NCBI GenBank assembly: GCA_031419835.1
Contig: JANOLP010000268.1
Span: forward strand, 1 to 16,372
Direction: 5' to 3'
Length of the DNA stretch: 16,372 nucleotides
Origin: JALYOK01 sp031419835
Lineage (GTDB): Bacteria; Pseudomonadota; Gammaproteobacteria; Burkholderiales; JALYOK01
The notes under the pieces were generated by a model. That model worked only from the letters and a program-made list of their open reading frames with translations. It was not told the origin of the DNA and did not search any database. Below are positions 1 to 6,303 of this stretch, one piece after another. Both the position numbers and the translations under genes were made by a program. Position 1 is the stretch's first letter; every line of letters starts with the position of its first letter.

Positions 1-40
1 CGAGATTGCTTCGTCGCAAAAAGCGCTCCTCGCAATGACA
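1..40. repeat. Dispersed palindromic repeat, one arm
   Basis: The first 40 bases are the reverse complement of 2905-2944 with a single mismatch. The core reads GCGCTCCTCGCAATGACA. This is one arm of a dispersed inverted-repeat family; the partner arm, if present, lies left of the window. It ends about 43 bases before the TTG start of the first gene. Confidence 0.8.
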
Positions 41-83
41 CGTTATCTTATTTAATTGCCACAACGGACTTGACGACTAATCC

Positions 84-1223
84 TTGAACGCCATTAACAT
101 CGATGACCTGCGCACCCTCGCGCGCAAACGTCTGCCCAAAACCATATTCGAATTCATCGACGGCGGCTCGCAAGACGAAATTTCTCTGCGCGCGAATCGC
201 GAAGATTTCGAACGCTACGCGCTGCGTACGCGCGTGCTCACGGATATTTCGCAACGCGATCAATCGACGACAATTCTCGGTGAAAAATCCGCGTCGCCTT
301 TGATCCTCGCACCGACCGGCCTAGCCGGAATTTTGCATCGCCGAGGCGAGTTATCCGCCTCGCGTGCCGCCCATGCCGCAGGCGTGCCGTACTGCTTATC
401 GACGATGGCCACCTGCAGCATCGAACAGATCGCCGAAGCCTCGAACGTCACGCGTTGGTTTCAACTTTATGTGTTGCGCGATCGCGGCTTGACGAAAACG
501 TTTATCGAGCGCGCTAAAGCGACGAATTGCAAAGCCTTGGTATTAACCGTCGATACAAAAATGCAAGGCCCGCGCGAGCGCGACATGCGTAACGGCTTCA
601 CCGTGCCACCGAAATTTACGCTGAGCACGATGTTGGATTTTGCGCTGCATTTTAAGTGGCTGATCAATGTCGGCCTCGGCCCGAAAGTCACTTTCCGCAA
701 TTTTGAAAATAGCAATTCGAAAATAGAAAACGCGGTGACGATCACGCAATTCATCGCCAATCAATATGATTTAACGGTCAACTACAAAGACCTGGAATGG
801 TTCAAGACCACCTGGGGCGGGCCGGTGGCAGTAAAAGGCATTCTCACCGGTGAGGACGCGCGCCGTTGTTGCGATCACGGCGCCGACGCGATCATCGTTT
901 CTAACCACGGCGGCCGCCAACTTGATGGTGCGATTTCTGCAATCCGCGCGTTGCCGGAAGTCGTCGCGGCGGTGGGCGATCGCGCGGAAGTGATTCTCGA
1001 CGGCGGTGTGCGCCGCGGCAGCGATGTGATCAAAGCGCTATGCCTCGGCGCGCGCGCTTGCATGATCGGTCGCGCATGGCTTTATGGTCTCGCGTCCGGT
1101 GGCGAAGCGGGTGTAGCGCGATCGCTAGAAATTCTGACGAATGAAATCGATCTCGCGCTGGCATTACTCGGGCGCAATCGGCTGGATGAATTGAATCCGG
1201 ATATTTTGACTGTGCGTGGCTGA
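84..1223 (+). CDS. FMN-dependent alpha-hydroxy-acid (L-lactate-type) dehydrogenase
   Basis: Member of the LldD/glycolate oxidase family, which oxidises 2-hydroxy acids such as L-lactate to 2-keto acids using FMN, usually feeding electrons to quinone at the inner membrane. The 379 residues fit the family length and align with E. coli LldD from residue 1. Visible motifs are QLY (127-129), TVD (155-157), the FMN-contacting Lys251 in AVKG, SNHGGRQLD with catalytic His275 and substrate-binding Arg278, and the phosphate loop DGGVRRGSD (306-314). The TTG start is chosen because it gives the usual N-terminus (a DLR..A...LP stretch, then FIDGG); no strong ribosome binding site is visible. The residue matching the active-site Tyr24 of LldD is Phe24. 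The family is certain. The substrate is inferred; it could be another 2-hydroxy acid, so no symbol is given. Confidence 0.9.
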   Translation: MNAINIDDLRTLARKRLPKTIFEFIDGGSQDEISLRANREDFERYALRTRVLTDISQRDQSTTILGEKSASPLILAPTGLAGILHRRGELSASRAAHAAGVPYCLSTMATCSIEQIAEASNVTRWFQLYVLRDRGLTKTFIERAKATNCKALVLTVDTKMQGPRERDMRNGFTVPPKFTLSTMLDFALHFKWLINVGLGPKVTFRNFENSNSKIENAVTITQFIANQYDLTVNYKDLEWFKTTWGGPVAVKGILTGEDARRCCDHGADAIIVSNHGGRQLDGAISAIRALPEVVAAVGDRAEVILDGGVRRGSDVIKALCLGARACMIGRAWLYGLASGGEAGVARSLEILTNEIDLALALLGRNRLDELNPDILTVRG

Positions 1224-1326
1224 GATGCTTATCCGGCGCGGCGTTTTAGCATAGCTGTTTGTAGAAGCGCATTCCGATTGCCTCACAGCCCAATTAGTTT
1301 TTTCGTCGACGACTTCGAGATCGAAA

Positions 1327-1971
1327 ATGAACGCGAATTTTGAATTGTTCGAGACGATGCTCGTCACTCGCGATCATCAGGTGCGTCATCTTGATCTTCA
1401 TTTAGCTCGCCTCGCGCGAAGTGCCGGTGACCTCGGATTTCGTTTCGATCGTGCGCACGCGCAAAGCGAATTGGATGCGGCGCTTTCCAAGATTGAACCC
1501 GGCAACCAATCACGTTTGCGTCTCGCGCTGGCACGCGATGGCCATCTCGAAATTTCTAGGGCGAAACTGCTGCCGTTGCCCGATGGCCATGTGCAATTGT
1601 TGATCGAATCGAAACCGTTGGAACAGCGATCCTTAGCCGCTTACAAAACAACCCTTCGCACCGAGTACGACGAAGGTGTGCACCGCGCAGAAACGCGTGG
1701 TGCGTTCGACACGCTGTTTTTCACCGCCGACGGACGTTTGGTCGAAGGCGGGCGCAGCAACGTTTTCGCGATGATCGACGGTCAATGGTGGACACCGCCG
1801 CTTGATGATGGCGCGCTACCGGGTGTGATGCGAAGTTTGTTGCTCGACGACCCAGCCTGGCAGGCCAGCGAACGTTCTTTGCGCTTGACCGACCTGCTGC
1901 GCGCTAAATCATTAATCGTATGCAACGCATTACGTGGTGCGGTTCCGGGCCGGCTGGTGATCGATCCGTAG
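1327..1971 (+). CDS. Class IV aminotransferase, probable 4-amino-4-deoxychorismate lyase
   Basis: A PLP-dependent fold-type IV protein of 214 residues. The N-terminal FELFETM and the HL.RLARSA..LGF stretch (residues 5-38) resemble the PabC domain, which releases pyruvate from 4-amino-4-deoxychorismate to give p-aminobenzoate for folate synthesis. The probable PLP Lys is K107 in YKTTLR. The family signature EGGRSNVF follows at 140-147, and LPGVMR at 164-169 is the usual later motif. In many proteobacteria this type of domain is fused to PabB. Here it stands alone and no pabB lies in the window. It starts 103 bases after the dehydrogenase stop, so co-transcription is possible but not shown. A branched-chain or D-amino-acid aminotransferase of the same fold cannot be excluded. 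Fold confidence is high, exact reaction moderate. Confidence 0.8.
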   Translation: MNANFELFETMLVTRDHQVRHLDLHLARLARSAGDLGFRFDRAHAQSELDAALSKIEPGNQSRLRLALARDGHLEISRAKLLPLPDGHVQLLIESKPLEQRSLAAYKTTLRTEYDEGVHRAETRGAFDTLFFTADGRLVEGGRSNVFAMIDGQWWTPPLDDGALPGVMRSLLLDDPAWQASERSLRLTDLLRAKSLIVCNALRGAVPGRLVIDP

Positions 1972-2208
1972 AAATACCAAGCATCGTGGAGATCCGCATG
2001 GATATTGGCTCGTGGCTCGATTGGTGTTCTCAATTGTTTTGCTTAATTGACGCGAAGTCGAATTGCCGTTGAAATTCCTTATTTTCCGTATTGAGCCCGA
2101 CCAGCACTCCTGTTAACGTGCCAAATAGGCTAGCGTACCGCGATACGATGCAAATTATGCGTTAGTTTGTCGAACTTCCGCCGTTTATCCGCTCCCAAAG
2201 GAATCACC

Positions 2209-2826
2209 ATGAAAAAACTTGTCACCCTAGTAGCGCTCGCTTCCGCGCTACAAGTCGGTACTACATTCGCCGCTGACACATCCGCGCTCACCGTTAACAA
2301 AGGCAGCAACAAAGCCGGCGATGGCAACAGCGTTACTTTCCAGGGCAACCCGTTGCCGCTGATGGGTACCGGCATCGAAGTCGGCAAGCCGTTGCCATCG
2401 GCCGTGCTGACCAATGGCAGCTTGGGTCCGGTGAATTTGGCCGACAGCAAAGGCAAGGTCAAAATTATCAATATCGTTCCGTCAATCGACACCAAAACCT
2501 GCGAAGAGCAAACCCATCAATTGTCGGAAAAAAATGGTGGCTTGGACAAGCAAGTCGAGCTTTATACCGTCAGTATGGACTTACCGTTCGCGCAGCAACG
2601 CTTTGCCAAAGAAGCCAAGATCAGCAATGTGACTTTTTTGTCGGACTATAAAACCGGCGACTTCGCCAAGAACTACGGCTTGTTGATTGCGCCGCTGCAT
2701 TTAATCGCGCGTAGCGTCATTGTGACCGACAAAGAGAACATCGTTCGTTACATTCAAGTCGTACCGGAAATCACCAATCTTCCCGACATGGAAGCAGCAA
2801 TGGTCGCGGCAAAAGCGCTGTTGTAA
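2209..2826 (+). CDS. tpx: Exported thiol peroxidase (Tpx family), single cysteine
   Basis: Tpx-type peroxiredoxin of 205 residues that would reduce hydrogen peroxide and organic hydroperoxides. The ATG at 2209 is chosen over an upstream in-frame start at 2167 because AAAGGAA lies just before it and the product then opens with a signal peptide: MKK, a hydrophobic stretch, and a probable cleavage site after TFA (residue 21). Family landmarks are FQGNPLPLMG (44-53), the catalytic PSIDTKTC with Thr95 and peroxidatic Cys98, DLPFAQQRF (124-132) and Arg168 in IARSVIV. The resolving cysteine of E. coli Tpx (Cys95, in RFCG) is Ala133 here. Cys98 is the only cysteine in the protein. The enzyme is therefore probably periplasmic and would need an external thiol to recycle it. 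A strong terminator follows. Confidence 0.92.
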   Translation: MKKLVTLVALASALQVGTTFAADTSALTVNKGSNKAGDGNSVTFQGNPLPLMGTGIEVGKPLPSAVLTNGSLGPVNLADSKGKVKIINIVPSIDTKTCEEQTHQLSEKNGGLDKQVELYTVSMDLPFAQQRFAKEAKISNVTFLSDYKTGDFAKNYGLLIAPLHLIARSVIVTDKENIVRYIQVVPEITNLPDMEAAMVAAKALL

Positions 2827-2849
2827 TTTCTTCGTTTAGTTTTCGCGAA

Positions 2850-2876
2850 AAGCCCCGCCTTGCGCGGGGCTTTTTT
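2850..2876 (+). terminator. Rho-independent terminator after tpx
   Basis: A 9-bp GC-rich stem, AAGCCCCGC (2850-2858) pairing with GCGGGGCTT (2864-2872), has a 5-base loop and runs into six T residues. It lies 24 bases after the tpx stop codon, so tpx is probably monocistronic at its 3' end. Confidence 0.92.
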
Positions 2877-2904
2877 CATTTTAAGTTCCCGTAACGTTTC
2901 ATAC

Positions 2905-2995
2905 TGTCATTGCGAGGAGCGTTTTTTGCGACGAAGCAATCTCGTACTTTTCAGCGCCGCAAAAACGAGATTGTTTCGTCGCAAAAAGCGCTCCT
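2905..2995. repeat. Dispersed inverted repeat, TGTCATTGCGAGGAGC family
   Basis: The left arm at 2905-2944 begins TGTCATTGCGAGGAGCG and ends GCAATCTCG. The right arm at 2966-2995 runs CGAGATTGTTTCGTCGC up to GCGCTCCT. They are separated by a 21-base spacer. The left arm matches the reverse complement of bases 1-40 with one difference, so this is a repeat family present at least twice here. The right arm stops abruptly at CTCCT. Its expected outer end (CTCGCAATGAC) reappears at 3178-3188, suggesting that something was inserted into the repeat. Confidence 0.85.
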
Positions 2996-3029
2996 TTCCA
3001 TGAACCCTAGCGGAATTGTCACCGTTAAC

Positions 3030-3107
3030 ATGTCATCGTGAGCAACGCGAAGGATCTGCTTTTTAACGGCCGTAAAACCAGATCCTTCGCGTTGCTCACG
3101 ATGACAT
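3030..3107. repeat. Perfect 29-bp inverted repeat upstream of recA
   Basis: The arms 3030-3058 and 3079-3107 are exact reverse complements (ATGTCATCGTGAGCAACG... to ...GATCTG). The 20-base spacer itself contains the palindrome ACGGCCGT. This would form a very stable hairpin as DNA or RNA. It is a second, unrelated repeat family with the same outer TGTCAT end. It lies inside a segment that interrupts the 2905-2995 repeat, flanked by a 9-bp inverted repeat CCATGAACC (2998-3006) / GGTTCATGG (3134-3142). Confidence 0.9.
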
Positions 3108-3222
3108 GGCGAGGTGCCAGCAACAGCGCATGCGGTTCATGGCACGTGAGCAGTATTGGCAGCGCCGGTACAGGCAGCTCGCAATGACCAGATCAATCGC
3201 TCAGCACCGCCAGCATCCGCTA

Positions 3223-3231
3223 TGAGATAAT
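3223..3231 (+). promoter_or_regulatory. Possible extended -10 element for recA
   Basis: TGAGATAAT fits an extended -10 promoter (TG-N-GATAAT) about 45 bases before the recA start. No convincing -35 hexamer is at the usual distance. No CTG-N10-CAG LexA-type site is visible between 3108 and 3275, and the triplet CTG does not occur in that stretch at all. The assignment is tentative. Confidence 0.35.
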
Positions 3232-3275
3232 CGAGAAATTGTATTTTTTCAAGTCACACAACCTAAGGAATCCCC

Positions 3276-4307
3276 ATGGACGACAATAAAAGCAAAGCGC
3301 TCGCGGCGGCGCTCTCGCAAATAGAAAAACAATTCGGCAAAGGCTCGGTGATGAAGTTGGGCGATCACGAGGTCGTGAAAGATATTGATGTCGTATCGAC
3401 CGGGTCGCTCGGGCTCGATATCGCGTTGGGCGTGGGCGGCTTGCCGCGCGGACGCGTAGTGGAAATCTACGGCCCGGAATCATCCGGCAAAACCACGCTA
3501 ACCCTGCAAGTCATCGCCGAAATGCAAAAAATGGGCGGCGTCGCCGCGTTCATCGATGCGGAACACGCGCTCGATCCGCAATACGCGCAAAAGCTCGGCG
3601 TCGATGTTTCCGAACTCCTTATTTCGCAGCCAGACACCGGCGAACAAGCGCTGGAAATCGCCGATATGTTGGTGCGCTCCGGCTCGGTGGATATCGTCGT
3701 CATTGACTCCGTCGCGGCACTGACGCCGAAAGCGGAAATCGAAGGCGAGATGGGCGATTCGCATATGGGCTTGCATGCGCGCTTGATGTCGCAAGCGTTG
3801 CGCAAACTTACGGCAAATATCAAGCGCTCGAATACGCTGGTGATTTTCATCAACCAAATTCGGATGAAGATCGGCGTCATGTTCGGCAATCCGGAAACGA
3901 CCACCGGCGGTAACGCGCTTAAATTTTATGCGTCGGTTCGCTTGGACATTCGCCGCATCGGCGCGATCAAAAAAGGCGAAGAAGTGATCGGCTCGGAAAC
4001 CCGCGTGAAAGTCGTCAAAAATAAAGTCGCGCCGCCGTTCCGCGAAGCGCTGTTCGACATTCTTTACGGTGAAGGCATCTCGCGCGAAGGCGAGATCATC
4101 GAACTCGGTGTATTGCACAAAATCGTCGACAAGTCCGGCGCCTGGTACGCATACAACGGCGACAAAATCGGCCAAGGCAAAGACAATTCGCGCGAATATT
4201 TGAAAGAGAATCCGGAAATTGCGAAGGAAATCGAAGCCAAAATTCGCGCCACCGTCGGCGTCGTAGGAGCCGCGGCAAAGGCCAATGGAGACGCCAAAGA
4301 AAAGTGA
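3276..4307 (+). CDS. recA: RecA recombinase
   Basis: DNA-dependent ATPase that forms filaments on single-stranded DNA, drives strand exchange and triggers LexA cleavage in the SOS response. The 343-residue length is normal. Visible landmarks are Walker A GPESSGKT (66-73), EHALD after the first beta-strands, Walker B VVIDSVAAL, the L1 region around EGEMGDSHMGL, INQIRMKIGVMFGNPETTTGG covering loop L2, and the C-terminal DNA-binding domain with KIGQGKDN. The start is supported by AAGGA six bases upstream. The sequence is close to betaproteobacterial RecA as I remember it. The C-terminal tail is short and rich in Ala and Lys, without a strongly acidic end. Its last 23 bases overlap recX. The upstream gap is filled with palindromic repeats and lacks a recognisable LexA box. 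Confidence 0.98.
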   Translation: MDDNKSKALAAALSQIEKQFGKGSVMKLGDHEVVKDIDVVSTGSLGLDIALGVGGLPRGRVVEIYGPESSGKTTLTLQVIAEMQKMGGVAAFIDAEHALDPQYAQKLGVDVSELLISQPDTGEQALEIADMLVRSGSVDIVVIDSVAALTPKAEIEGEMGDSHMGLHARLMSQALRKLTANIKRSNTLVIFINQIRMKIGVMFGNPETTTGGNALKFYASVRLDIRRIGAIKKGEEVIGSETRVKVVKNKVAPPFREALFDILYGEGISREGEIIELGVLHKIVDKSGAWYAYNGDKIGQGKDNSREYLKENPEIAKEIEAKIRATVGVVGAAAKANGDAKEK

Positions 4308-4731
4308 TCTGCGCGAACGCGCGCTACGCCTACTCGCGCGGCGCGAACACACACGCGTAGAGCTAGCGCAAAAGTTATCGCGCTACGTTGAAGAAGATGA
4401 CGATCTCAATGGGTTGATCGAAGATTTAGCGCAAAGCGGTTTAGTCTCCGATCAACGCTTCGCGGAACATTTCATCAACGCCAAACAAAAACGTTTCGGC
4501 CATCTGAAAATTGCGCACGAACTTAAGTCAAAAGGAGTCGACGCCGAAAGCATCGCACGCCTAACCGTAACGTCGCGCGAACAGGAACTCGAATCGGCCC
4601 GCAAAGTTTGGCAAAAAAAATTTCCCTCTCTGCCCGCAAACGCCGCCGAGCGAGCCAAGCAGATGCGCTTTCTGCAAGGCCGAGGCTTCACCAACGACAC
4701 GATTTTTCGGCTATTTAAAACTACGGATTAA
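4285..4731 (+). CDS. recX: RecX regulatory protein
   Basis: RecX binds RecA filaments and blocks their growth, limiting recombinase and coprotease activity. The 148-residue length is typical. The sequence shows the expected small helical repeats: ALRLLARREHTRVELAQKL near the N-terminus, LIEDLAQSGLVSDQRFAEHFI in the middle, and FLQGRGFTNDTIFRLF at the C-terminus. The ATG at 4285 lies inside the end of recA (23-base overlap), so translation is probably coupled; AAAGG lies just upstream. The recA-recX order and overlap are common in bacteria and support the assignment. Confidence 0.95.
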   Translation: METPKKSDLRERALRLLARREHTRVELAQKLSRYVEEDDDLNGLIEDLAQSGLVSDQRFAEHFINAKQKRFGHLKIAHELKSKGVDAESIARLTVTSREQELESARKVWQKKFPSLPANAAERAKQMRFLQGRGFTNDTIFRLFKTTD

Positions 4732-4737
4732 TATTGC

Positions 4738-4810
4738 CGCCTCGCCAAGAGGCGCTTGCCGCTTGAAACGTGGCAAGGCATGCTCGTGAAGGCAAGTCCC
4801 GCTTGCCTTT
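4738..4810 (+). terminator. Two hairpins after recX, possible weak terminator
   Basis: CGCCTC (4738-4743) can pair with GAGGCG (4749-4754). AAGGCAAG (4789-4796) can pair with CTTGCCTT (4802-4809). Neither is followed by a clean run of T, so termination is uncertain, but they lie where the recA-recX transcript should end. Confidence 0.4.
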
Positions 4811-4855
4811 CGGCGAAGCACATGTAAATATACTCAAAATAGTCTACGCTTAAAA

Positions 4856-4878
4856 TTGCCTTACAAATTATAAGGCAA
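4856..4878. promoter_or_regulatory. Dyad upstream of the acylation locus
   Basis: A perfect 8-bp inverted repeat, TTGCCTTA (4856-4863) and TAAGGCAA (4871-4878), has a 7-base AT-rich centre and lies 62 bases before the acyl carrier protein start, in AT-rich DNA suited to a promoter. It may be an operator or a small RNA hairpin. No regulator gene is nearby to support either. Confidence 0.35.
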
Positions 4879-4940
4879 CGTCAAGAAATTTGAGGGTAGT
4901 AATCTAACGGACCGCTCATCAAGAGTGGTAGGGCTGGCAA

Positions 4941-5198
4941 ATGGATAGTACTGACTTTTATGCTGCGCTAACTGAAAAACTTCAGTCTTTCAGTTCGTTG
5001 CCCTTGGACGCTGTGACGCCCGATGACCCGTTATTTTCCTCCGGCCTGGTCGACTCCCTCAACATTGTCGAAATAATTCAGTTTGTCGAGTCTTACTTTA
5101 AGATTCAAGTCGATCCTACGGACTTGAGTATGGATAATTTCAATTCGATGGCATCCGTGGCTGGATATGTTGAGAATAAGCTTTCCGGCAAAATCTAA
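4941..5198 (+). CDS. Acyl carrier protein (DltC-like)
   Basis: Small carrier protein of 85 residues. The 4'-phosphopantetheine site is Ser39 in LVDSL, preceded by DDPLFSSG, which resembles the LFDAG.LDS block of DltC, the D-alanyl carrier protein. Helices before and after the DSL motif match the four-helix carrier fold. It would hold an acyl or aminoacyl group as a thioester in the cytoplasm. It is the first gene of a tight cluster: the next gene begins inside its last 32 bases, and an MBOAT acyltransferase follows. This points to a role as donor for envelope acylation rather than bulk fatty acid synthesis. No ligase to charge it, such as DltA, is in the window, so its cargo is unknown. Confidence 0.9.
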   Translation: MDSTDFYAALTEKLQSFSSLPLDAVTPDDPLFSSGLVDSLNIVEIIQFVESYFKIQVDPTDLSMDNFNSMASVAGYVENKLSGKI

Positions 5199-6297
5199 AC
5201 ACGCTCAGCCGGTTCCGACGCAAGTAGAAGTCGACTCCACGCCGCTCACGTTGCCACTGTTAGCCTCGACAGCGGGTATCGCGAGTCTACTGCTCCTGAT
5301 TGCCATCACCTCCGGATTTAGCGCCATCGATGCCCAATCGGATCGCGGCTATTGGCACGCAATGAGTGACAGCAGCAACGATGATCAGGCTTACGTGATG
5401 GGTAAAGTCCTGTCCGGAGCCGCGGCTAAGGCCGATGTGATCGTTCTCGGAACATCCTCGGCGCGGGAAGCGCTGCTAACGGATAGCGAATTTAGTTCGC
5501 AACTGCGGCGACAAAACGCGTCACAAACCTCGGTAGTGAATCTCGCTTCGAGCGCGCAATCGCCGATCGAGTCGTTATTGATCAGCGAAGCAATTGCGCC
5601 CCGAGAGGGCCAACAGTTTGTTCTTTTCATCTCGCACTCGGTGTTTCAGCAAGCGCGGCCATTTAACGCCATTGAACAGGGTGGCTTTATGTATCCGCCC
5701 GAGTTCTTGGTTCGGAAATACGCGCAGCGAGGCATCTTCCCTACCTATTGGAACGACGAGCGCAAGCGCTTCGTGTACCGCGCACGCGCGAAGCGACAGG
5801 AGCTATACCGACACCTTAACTATCGATTGAAGTACTGGATTACCGAACAAGTTTATGGCGAGCCCCGCCCGAATTATCTGCCCTACCTATACGTCGGCCT
5901 GCCCCCGCTCGATCCCTCATACAAAGAACGCAATATCAAGGCATACGAATCTGACTTTCGTGAGCACCTAGCGTCAAATTTGACCTACGTCACAAAAACG
6001 TTAGGCGTTCTCGCAGACTATCTTGCCGAGCGCAAATGTCGCTTAGTTATTGCATTGGCGCCGGAGGAGAAAAACGAAATGCGCGAACTCTTTCCGAACG
6101 AGTTTCGCATTTTTAGCGAGATGCTTCAGGCCGCGCAAGCGACTCACAAGTTTGAAATCTTAAACCTCAACAGCAATATTGCATGGGAAGTCGGCGATTT
6201 TCGCGATTTCGCCCACGTCAACGAATCCGGCCGGATTAAGTGGTCGAACGCGTTAGCGAACTGGCTTTCTCAACAGGCCGCCGTGACCACCCGCTAA
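5167..6297 (+). CDS. Membrane-anchored SGNH/DltD-like acyltransferase
   Basis: A 376-residue protein with a short N-terminal tail, one membrane span at about residues 28-54 (LTLPLLASTAGIASLLLLIAI core) and a large domain expected outside the cytoplasm. The domain has an SGNH-like nucleophile block VLGTSSAR (93-100, candidate Ser97) after a hydrophobic strand, and near the C-terminus D-F-A-H (Asp347, His350), the usual Asp-x-x-His pair. This pattern matches DltD and related transferases that place acyl groups on envelope polymers. The start at 5167 overlaps the carrier protein gene by 32 bases; no strong ribosome binding site is seen, so coupling is likely. The MBOAT gene starts 6 bases after its stop. 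The final acceptor polymer cannot be read from the sequence. Confidence 0.8.
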   Translation: MLRISFPAKSKHAQPVPTQVEVDSTPLTLPLLASTAGIASLLLLIAITSGFSAIDAQSDRGYWHAMSDSSNDDQAYVMGKVLSGAAAKADVIVLGTSSAREALLTDSEFSSQLRRQNASQTSVVNLASSAQSPIESLLISEAIAPREGQQFVLFISHSVFQQARPFNAIEQGGFMYPPEFLVRKYAQRGIFPTYWNDERKRFVYRARAKRQELYRHLNYRLKYWITEQVYGEPRPNYLPYLYVGLPPLDPSYKERNIKAYESDFREHLASNLTYVTKTLGVLADYLAERKCRLVIALAPEEKNEMRELFPNEFRIFSEMLQAAQATHKFEILNLNSNIAWEVGDFRDFAHVNESGRIKWSNALANWLSQQAAVTTR

Positions 6298-6303
6298 GGC
6301 CCG

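Noticed and set aside
2827..3275. Possible CRISPR array or riboswitch in the repeat-rich gap before recA
   Set aside because: The repeats are inverted pairs of different families, with no regular direct repeats and spacers. They read as dispersed palindromes.
3498..4352. Long open frame antisense to recA (284 codons)
   Set aside because: It mirrors a highly conserved gene with biased codons, matches no family and has no promoter or ribosome binding site. It is a shadow frame.
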